Position numbers and translations under genes: made by a program | The notes under the pieces: generated by a model | The model's input: only the letters and a program-made list of their open reading frames with translations | What the model was told of the DNA's origin: nothing | Databases searched by the model: none | Shown: positions 56,576-64,000 of the stretch, one piece after another | Layout: each line of letters begins with the position of its first letter | Numbering within the stretch: position 1 is the stretch's first letter | DNA from: Diphasiastrum complanatum | Lineage: Eukaryota; Streptophyta; Lycopodiopsida; Lycopodiales; Lycopodiaceae | Direction: 5' to 3' | Assembly: GCA_029204225.1 (NCBI GenBank) | Contig: CM055103.1 | Location: forward strand, 41,459,368-41,523,367 | Length of the DNA: 64,000 nucleotides

Positions 56576-57574
56576 TATAAAGCATAGCTTCTTGCAGTCT
56601 CTCTTCTGCTTCAGCTTGTGGTTGATGTTTCGTGTGAGTACTAATAAGATTAGTCTACTCCGATTAGAGAATCTCTTCGATTCTAACTTGGCATCAGACG
56701 TGGTTCAAGATTTGAGAGAACAAGGAGTTACTCCAATGAACATAATCAATCCACAAGGGATTGATTTGGCCATCATCTTCAAGGAGAAGGGCAGGTGCAA
56801 GTGGTGTCCCTAGCTAGCTCTCAAGTTTGATCTTCAACTACAACGGTGGCAGCTTTGTGGGAGAAGATCCGGTGTACAAAGAAAAGAGCTGAGCTGCAAG
56901 AGGAGATTATGAATCTTCCTCAGATCTCAGGTTGCTATAGGACACCAAAGCCTGGAGTGTGCCTAATGTTTGATGAGTTATCTTCTATGAAGAAGAAGGA
57001 TTGTCAAACATATTCATGGAATCAGCACAGGGAAAGGAAGGATCGTAAAAGACTCAAGAATCTAAGAAGGACCATGGTGGAGAGTTCAAAAGCCAAAGTA
57101 AACCTAGTTTGGGTTGCATACCAATGTGTATGATTGTTGGCTAAGGTTATCAACTTTAAGAAATCCTAAACGTCAAAGGGAACCTGGTTTGGTTTGCATG
57201 CAAGTGTGCATGTTATTGGCTATGGTCTTTTAGGAACATAATCTTACAAGGGTAAGAAGATGGTTGATAAAGGTTCGATACTCTTCAAGGTGGATTATTG
57301 ATCGGAATTCTTGAATCTGATTGAGGAGCAAACATTGCTTGGAACAGTGCAGATTGAACATACATGCAGGATAATTTTGATTGCATACAAATGTTTGGCT
57401 TCATAGTATCACAATGTCTTATCATGGTGGCAAATGATAAGTTAATTGCATACAAGTGTTTGGCTTCATAGTATCACAGTGTCTTATCATGGTGACAAAT
57501 GATAAGTTAATTGTTAAAAGTGGCGGTTGTGACAAGCTGTGTGGGAAATCTGCCAAAACTAGTTGAAGAGGGAG
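56576..57574 (+). other. LARD-like element interior, right part
   Basis: Contains unrecognised open frames at 56592-56813 and 56846-57133 and the end purine tract (57561-57574). GTTTGGTTGCAT-like phrases recur. A 65-69 bp direct repeat lies at 57379-57447 and 57448-57512 (TTTGGCTTCATAGTATCACA ... GATAAGTTAATT). Confidence 0.6.
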
Positions 57575-58223
57575 TGTGAGAGATTTCAACAAGTTTAGTC
57601 ATATTTTGGTAAATTGTCAATTGAGGCCAAAACTCATTTTAGACTTAGAGATAAACTTTTTGAAGTTATATTAATTTAAAGTACATTCAATAAACACTTT
57701 TTGAAAGTGTGGGAAAGTTGGTAGTCGAGTTTGAGAGAGATTCAAATTTGAACTTTGGGTACATTGAATCTAGTCCCAAAATAGTAGGATTTTTCATATT
57801 GGAAGGAAAGCCAAGTGGCAAAGTAGGGTTTGGACCTGCTATATATTGTTGTGACTCGTGGAGAAAGGGATCTTCTCTCTTCTCTCTCTCATTTCATCAT
57901 TTACATGGCTCTCTTTGGGTTCTACTACTCATTGGTGCACTCTCATGATGTTATCTTGCAAATCTTGCAATTCTATGTGTAGAATGATCATTTATTGCTA
58001 TTTTCGGTTCCACACGTGTGAAATACAGTAGGGTACTGTAATTGTATGGACATAAACTATATTTTATGTTCTGGTTCATGTGTGATCAGTATCTCTTAGA
58101 GTTTGCATCTCATTTTGTATGTAGATGCTGATTTTTTTACATTGGCAGGATTGTTGGTTTGCTCCTTTTTTAACCAAAGATCAGGGACATGGATTTGGAT
58201 CTTGAATGATTTGAAATCCTTCA
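57575..58223 (+). repeat. LARD-like element 3' LTR
   Basis: 649 bp, starts TGTGAGAGATTTC and ends GAAATCCTTCA, followed by a C run. It matches the 5' LTR with scattered differences. Confidence 0.92.
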
Positions 58224-58616
58224 CCCCCCCTCCCCCTGACTTGCCATCTGCTTTGTGCTATGAATGAACTTTGAAGTAAATTCATGAATTTACCACATAT
58301 ACAAGTTTGTAATGAGATTCATGGGAGATGCCATTGTCCTTTTTGCCATCTGAATTGTCGGTTCGTTTGTATGGAGCCTCACAATAGACATGGGTATTTG
58401 AAGCTAGACTTCTACCCCTGGTGTCAAATATAGGTTATTATGATTGACATCTTTCAAAGTGCAAAAACATTTTGGAGATATTGAACGATCAACATAGCGA
58501 GTCTTCCTCAAGTAGAAACGTTCTACAATGATCCATCTAGATGTGCATGATGTGCCCATTTAGAGCATGACCTTAGTGTCATGAACCAATTGAAAATAGG
58601 AAGAGTTGATTGGTAA
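58224..58616. other. no gene recognised
   Basis: About 390 bp between the LARD-like element and the first recognisable LINE sequence. It may be decayed LINE sequence, but no motif supports this. Confidence 0.4.
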
Positions 58617-59295
58617 CTCTCAAAGGAAGCTGCAAGCTCTTTGGTGCAATCTCATATCTTCTTGGTTGCTTCAATTATTGCACATGCCTTTATGAATGGA
58701 AGATATTTCACAATGGATTGGCTCCGCATGGGCTATAGCCAAGGTGCTTTGCCAAACCAGAGTTTCTTAAACTTTCTCATTATTTGGATAAATGTTAATT
58801 TTTGGATGTTGATTTTAATTATGCTCTTGTACTTCTTAGGCATAAAGCATAATCTAAGTGCTATCTCCTCCATCTTGGCTGACCTCTTTAATCATGCAGT
58901 CTCGCAAGGCTTTCCCACTTCTTGGTGCACCAGTGTCATACATCTTATTCACAAGGGGGTGATCCCATGAAACCATCGCACTGTTATGGTTGGCCACGTT
59001 ATAGCCAAAGTATATGGCTTAGTTCTACAGACAACAATTAGCAGTGAAGCCAAGATTAGATGTCTACATGCTTTGAGGACGGTAGGCTTCTGAGCTCACT
59101 ACTACACTTTTGATCATATTTTGACATTGAGATCTATTATTGAGAAGGCTAGATCCAGGCAAGAGCATGTTTCGTGGATTTTAGGAAGGCCTTTGACTTT
59201 GTTCTGAGACATTTACTCAAAGATTATAAGACCTTGGTTTCTAGCTGGACACAATATTGGCGGTTATGGCTTTATATGAGAGTGTTACGCTGTTT
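58617..59295 (+). pseudogene. LINE reverse transcriptase, left part
   Basis: Non-LTR reverse transcriptase motifs in order, in several phases: LADLFNHAVSQGFPTSW, SVIHLIHKG, NHRTVMVGHVIAKVYGLVLQ (58975-59033), DHILTLRSIIEKARS (near 59115-59160), a decayed copy of the FRKAFD box (near 59183) and LAVMALYESVTLF (near 59255-59293). This is the fingers and palm of a LINE RT, normally followed within about 25 residues by GVKQGCPLSPTLFG. That continuation occurs only at 63246, so the LINE is split. Stops and frameshifts show it is dead. Confidence 0.87.
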
Positions 59296-59299
59296 CTGA

Positions 59300-61471
59300 T
59301 CAGTGGAGGGTATGATATGAATAAATGGCTTGTCCTTGATGAGGATGGACCCACTTGTACTGCCTGTATGATTGGCGGTTGATCTGCTAGATCTGGAGCT
59401 CCTCCCTGGTCCATGCTCGAATCAACCCCTGTATCCATTTGTACAGCTTCTTGGCGTGAAGGGGAGAATTGCGGCATGACTGGGACAAGGATTTGTGGTC
59501 CGGCTTCCAACACTTGAGTGGCGGCTTTTTCATAGGCGTTGATGGTCTCTTTTGCCTTTGCCAACTCGGTTGAAGCTGCTCCTTTGAACCTATTGAAGCG
59601 GCCTTGGAATCCCTGAAGGGCCACTTTGTATGTTTCCATTTTCTTGAACAAATATGCAATCTTCGTCGGTGTGACCAGATGATCGGGTATTTGTGTTTGC
59701 AGATAGGCATCACGCTCAAGGGTGGTCGCATCCAATTCACCTTGAAGCCATGTGCGATCTTGTTCGGCCATCTGTAATTGCCCCTTCAGCAGCTGCACTT
59801 GTTGCTTGGCCTCTTGCACTACCTTATCTACCTGATCCTGTGCGATTGTCAAGGCGTTTTGCAAGGAGCTGATGTAGGTTTCCAAGCGATCAGCTTGTTG
59901 CTGGGCCAATGTCTTTTCACTTTCGCCCTTTTCTTCATGTTGCTTGGCTATCTTCACCTCTCGATCCAGCTGGACAATTTTCTAGCTGATCAGAGTGTTT
60001 TCGGATCCTAGATCAGAGATCCTCTGCTTCATTTCCTTCTTCTTATCCAGCATAGACTGGATCACTTGCCCAAGACTGAAAACTAACCCTAGAGCATCAC
60101 CAGAATCAACGGTCGTGGAGGTGGCAGCAACAGGAGACCCTGATGGTACTGTCCTTGGTAGGCGTGGACTAGGTGCCAAGGTCTCTTCTTCTTCAAAAGT
60201 ATCCTCTTCTTCAAACCCTTCAGGCACCGTGGCATCGAATTGCTTTGGTGACTTTACAGCTGTGTCGACTCGAAGTGTGGCTGGGCTACCCTGTGTGGGT
60301 GGTTGCTGACTGACATCTTCGACACCAATCGTAGATTCATGGATATGCCCAAATTCTCTTCCAAGGGATTGGAGTTCAAAGGGCGCTGGGCTCTGGAGCA
60401 TTTCAAAGATTTCGGTGGCCCCAAGGGGGTCGGAATCATCGAAGAACTGTGTGTTAGGTGAGGTTGCTTCGATGTGCAGGGGTGAGGCGGCCTAGGCAGA
60501 TGTGATGAGAATGGTAGGCCCAATGGTCACAGTTTGTCCTTGTATGGGAGTAGAGGTGAGGGAAACATGAGAGGCGAGGGGAATGGGAAGTTCAGTGCGA
60601 ACAACATCAGGAGGTGGAAGCGCAGCAAACGAGGTATGCCTAGTGCGACGTCGTGACGTGGAAGGCAAGTCAGGAATTACGATCTCGCTGCGTGGACGAT
60701 GACGACTATGAGAACTTGAGGCCTGATGAGATGACTCGGCCGGTGCTTCTTCGTAAACCGAAAGCACAGAATCCAGGTGGAAGCCATGGATTCTGTTTTC
60801 TAAGTGAGAAGCGGCTAAGAGGGACAATAGAGAGCCAGCGGCGAACTGCTGCTTTGTATTGGCCTTAATAACTCGCTTGAGCTCACCAGAAACAGTCTTG
60901 AACCAGTTATATGGTTCAAGAGGAGCTTTGGCCAACTTAGTGTGAGACTCCACTATCTTGTGAAGGATTTGAGATGTGATGCGGTCTTTCCTGAGGTTGC
61001 CAACCATCTGGAAATGATTCAACAACTGGGCAGCGGTGTGGATGGAAGGCTCAGTGATGGCTTCTAGAAGGTAGCCATCATTAGTCCAGTGCAGATCATT
61101 GGTGAGGTCAATGTATGGCTTGATGGCCTGTTTGGCATGTTTGTGATTGGGTGAGGCTTGCGTACCAGATGAGATTCCTATAGCTGCAAGTGCGGCCTCA
61201 GTGATGCGCACTTTGTGTGCGGCTCCTTGGAAGGTGATATAAAACTTGGATTTCTCTTCTTTCCACGTACTAAAGGCAAGAGTGATGAAATCCATATTGA
61301 TGCATCCCGAAAAGGCTCTCTCATGAATACCTATTGTAGTAAGTAGAGGCTCCGCAAGGGTCATCCACTGAGTACCATGCTTGTGCTAGGAAGAATCATG
61401 ATGTCCGTTGTAGATGGGACATCACGATGGATAGTATAGCGTGGAGATTGGGAAGTATTGGTAGAAGACAT
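59300..61471 (-). pseudogene. unrecognised coiled-coil ORF of the insertion
   Basis: From ATG 61471 (MSSTNTSQSPRYTIHRDVP) there is a frameshift after about 35 codons. The main phase then runs from 61364 to about 59300. It is broken by two TAG codons (60492-60494 and 59982-59984), and all parts share one phase. The N-terminal third is compact and helical in character (FQGAAHKVRITEAALAAIGI, LEPYNWFKTVSGELKRVIKA). The middle is rich in Ser, Pro and acidic residues. The C-terminal third is a long predicted coiled coil (EKGESEKTLAQQQADRLETY, VQLLKGQLQMAEQDRTWLQG). The last 15 or so codons read on the minus strand of the LINE and are not original. I do not recognise the family. A gag-like or transposon accessory protein is only a guess. 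Confidence 0.65.
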
Positions 61472-61726
61472 GATGATCAGAAAGGAATTATAAATGCGTG
61501 AAAGTGTATCAGAAGGCAATGCAAGAAATCTGGAAGGCTTTGGTCACAAGAAAAATTCGCAAGAGCTTTGCTAGCATAGGTGAGGAATGAATCAGATTCA
61601 GCCAACTTATAGATGAATTTGGTGGGTCCATTACACTGAATAGTAGTTGGGCTGATCAGTTCTAAACAAAAATTTGCAAGCATGTACAATACTGTAAAAA
61701 TAGGCTATAGAAATCTTGGCGAAGGT

Positions 61727-62010
61727 TTCTAGGGATCTGAACCTATCAGGCGAACGTTTTCCAGAGCTGGCGAAGGATGAACCTTCGCCCAGGAGGGTCC
61801 TTCGCCCAGGTACTGTCATAAATATTTTTTTCCACAATCTGAACCTATTGACAACCTAATTTTGACATTTTAAAATCATCTAGCAGGTCGGCGAAGGTTC
61901 ATAATGAGGTTATGATACTCGACAAAGATTCTCAAAATGAAATATCACTGAACATTCGCCTGACTCAAAAATTGATTTTTCTCTTGTCAAAACCTTCGCC
62001 CACTTCAATT
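61727..62010. repeat. cluster of GGCGAAGG/CCTTCGCC motifs
   Basis: GGCGAAGG, GGCGAACG or their complements occur about eight times in 280 bp in both orientations (near 61717, 61749, 61768, 61782, 61799, 61890, 61955 and 61995). The cluster lies 5' of the minus-strand ORF start (61471), in otherwise AT-rich DNA, so it could be a promoter element cluster. Confidence 0.75.
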
Positions 62011-62019
62011 CAAATAAAT

Positions 62020-63225
62020 CAAGGGTGGATGTACAGTCTGAGAGCTCAGCGCAGGTTTCTGATACTGTATTGGCCAATTCTGTCCAAACAAAAATAATCT
62101 ATCTTCTCACTATGGGAGCTTGGAATACATAGAAAATGTGACTTCCTTTGTGAAGCTAGGTGGATTTCCAGCATGTAGTAAGGAAGTTAACTTGGCTCTC
62201 TTTCCCTAATTTGCAACCCTAGCCTAATTCCTAGAGTCATGCCTAGTAGGTGACTGGTTAGTCAAATTTTCACCTTAAACTTAGGTGTAGGTCCTATAAT
62301 CTAGGAATCTCTACCAAAATGACATGACCAACCCTATAGACTTGACCTAACCTAATCTAGGATGGGTTTCCCATGTGGCATCATGGCCTCACATGTGTGG
62401 GACCCACTTGTGTACCCAATTTACACTATTCTACATGGTTTTTGATCAAGCTAGATTTGCCAATTTTTGACAATTCTTCACATTAAGTACATTACAGGCA
62501 CCTTAGGTCCTTTAGTCATTTTGACACAGTAGAGTACACTATGGTGTGCTAAATGACTAGTACAAAAGTATAATGTGATTAATACTAAGTGCATGTTCTA
62601 ATCTAGCATGTATGGTTGAAAACTAATGTAAATAATCTACATGACCGTTAAGGTGGCACAATGATGATGTCTCACATGACTTAGACATCACCATATAGGG
62701 ATGTTTGGATCATACTTTCAAAACATTTCTAGTCATCTACACTATCTGGTTGGAAATGAATCATGCAAATTTTTATGATGTGGAATATTCTCTTACATAT
62801 GTGATTCATCATAGTTATGTATTAGTATTATAAAATTTTTGAACTAACAAGTGTAGTATTAGAAAAGACTTGATTTTAGATGCATAAAAATCAATATCAC
62901 GGTTCACATGGTTACTGGTGGTGCAACGAATATTTATGGTGTATGCATATTGGAATATTTTTAGTTTGACTAAAGCATATCTTAAAGACATTAAGTGCTC
63001 CTCGTAGTGATTATCTTAGGTGGAGGTTTGAAGTGTTGTTCCCTTTGTACTAGTACATTGGTGAAAATCAATTATTTGGCCAAGTACCATGGCAAAAAAT
63101 AAAATTCTGGTCAAATTAAGCATAGGAAATGGTCCTTCCAAGAAACATCTATTGGTGATTTAGGTCATTTTCAAAGTCTGACTCACTAGATAATGTTCTT
63201 AATATCACTTATAAACCTTACCCAA
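62020..63225. other. no gene recognised (right part of the insertion)
   Basis: AT-rich DNA without significant frames. It lies between the motif cluster and the right LINE half. The right edge of the insertion should lie near 63220. Confidence 0.45.
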
Positions 63226-63700
63226 GCACTTGATATTAACATTGGAGTGACGTTGGGATGCTCACTATCCTCTACCTTGTTTGGACTTTACACTGAAGAT
63301 GATTGTGCATGATTGTGAGGGATGCTCTTTACATAACCTGCTGATTTCTATGCTGCTTGTGCCGATACGTGATGCTCATGTCATTGTCCAAGGGGGTCTA
63401 TACAGTTGGATGTTTTATGTATTTTTTTTTTTCATGTTGGGGATTGATGGTGAACATTGCAAAGATCAAAGTTATGGTTTTCAATACCTGATGAGCATTC
63501 ATGCAGAGGCAGGAGCTTTTATGGGATGGCCATCGTTTGGAGGTAGTCAACTATTTTTGAACACCTTGTCAAGCTTTTTGAGGAGTTCATTACATTCGCT
63601 TTTCTTTCACACAATTAGCATCAATGTAGAACCCCATATATTTGACAGCTTTCAGCAAGTCATGGGCTGTTCCCTACTTGACTTTGGACCCATGGATATC
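63226..63700 (+). pseudogene. LINE reverse transcriptase, right part
   Basis: Resumes with INIGVTLGCSLSSTLFGLYT (63237-63296), the LINE counterpart of GVKQGCPLSPTLFGLYID, immediately downstream in family order of the segment ending at 59295. VNIAKIKVMVFN (near 63450-63486) matches the conserved K-T-KVMVF segment after the catalytic box. The FADD-type catalytic box is not readable. Stops and frameshifts are frequent. Confidence 0.82.
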
Positions 63701-64000
63701 ATATGACAACATCTAGTCAATCAGCAGATGCAAGACAGGAGATGCCCACATGTTAACATTCTTGTTATCCTAAAGCTAAAATCCACTAATAGCATTTTCT
63801 GGATGTCTCGAAGTTTCTTGTGATAGACTCAGTTATTTCCATGAAGTTTTGCTACCATACATGTTGTCTCCATGTTTTATACATTCGTGTTTGGTAGTAG
63901 AGGTTTGAAAAGGCCAATAATTAACAACTTGAACTTTTTAAAAGGCTCTCATCAGACGTGGGACAAGTTCTTTTTTTTTGGAAGAAAATGAAAAGTCTAG
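63701..64000. other. probable LINE continuation, decayed
   Basis: No clear motif is readable. Sequence downstream of the RT of the same LINE is expected here. Confidence 0.35.

Larger units (their letters stand above)
50296..58223 (+). mobile_element. non-autonomous LTR element (LARD-like) hosting a nested element
   Basis: LTRs lie at 50296-50911 and 57575-58223, starting TGTGAGAGATTTCAAC and ending ATCCTTCA. The apparent target duplication is CCCCC, less certain because the right side is a longer C run. A primer site follows the left LTR (50914), and a purine tract (AGTTGAAGAGGGAG) precedes the right one. The element's own interior is only 50914-51081 plus about 56576-57574. It contains no gag or pol that I recognise. 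The remainder (51082 to about 56575) is a nested minus-strand element. Confidence 0.88.
59296..63225 (-). mobile_element. 3.9 kb insertion in the LINE, carrying an unknown ORF
   Basis: The interval between the two LINE halves holds a long minus-strand coding region (about 61471-59300) and a 1.7 kb non-coding part to its right. LINE coding sequence flanks it in the correct order, so it is an insertion. Exact ends, terminal repeats and a target duplication could not be identified by eye. The element class is unknown. Confidence 0.6.

Overview
The window looks like repeat-rich nuclear DNA of a land plant. The coding content is one GRAS-family transcription factor of the LISCL type, surrounded by nested and decayed retrotransposons and very long CT microsatellites. 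No operons, Shine-Dalgarno sites or CRISPR arrays are present. The LINE reverse transcriptase remnant at the right end belongs to a type I associate with seedless plants, so a fern or related lineage is my guess. That is inference only, because nothing here fixes the species.

Layout. 1-5 kb: direct duplications, a 1.2 kb near-perfect inverted repeat (2236-3446) and CT-tailed repeat modules. 5-6 kb: a transposon-protein fragment. 6.3-10.8 kb: two tandem arrays plus isolated copies of a palindrome around CTCGAG-CA-N-TG-CTCGAG. 10.85-22.14 kb: a decayed Ty1/copia element split by a Ty3/gypsy chromovirus (13314-20880, target duplication AAAGG). 23.5-25.6 kb: a second copia remnant, cut by a 655 bp solo-LTR-like insertion (target duplication TGCAA). 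25.6-35 kb: mostly unassigned DNA, with two copia integrase remnants, an LTR-like unit and an 82-copy TC plus 23-copy TA microsatellite. 35.67-41.94 kb: a young gypsy chromovirus (target duplication ATAGG, almost identical LTRs) that has no gag. 43.08-45.17 kb: the GRAS gene, 1.1 kb to the right of that element. 46.4-47.0 kb: a TRIM-like miniature LTR element. 47.3-49.8 kb: a gypsy integrase fragment and a third copia remnant. 50.30-58.22 kb: a non-autonomous LTR element carrying a nested minus-strand copia-like element. 58.6-64 kb: a LINE split by a 3.9 kb insertion that carries an unrecognised coiled-coil ORF.

The only probably functional host gene is the GRAS gene (43081-45171). Everything else that codes is transposon-derived and most of it is broken. 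Three separate copia copies lack the middle of gag-pol, and several Trp codons have become stops, which fits methylation-driven decay. The points most worth a second look are the gag-less young gypsy element beside the GRAS promoter, the large palindrome, the palindromic tandem arrays, the CT-tailed repeat families, and the unknown ORF inserted in the LINE.

All calls come from reading the sequence by eye. No database search or alignment program was run, and boundaries marked approximate are approximate.
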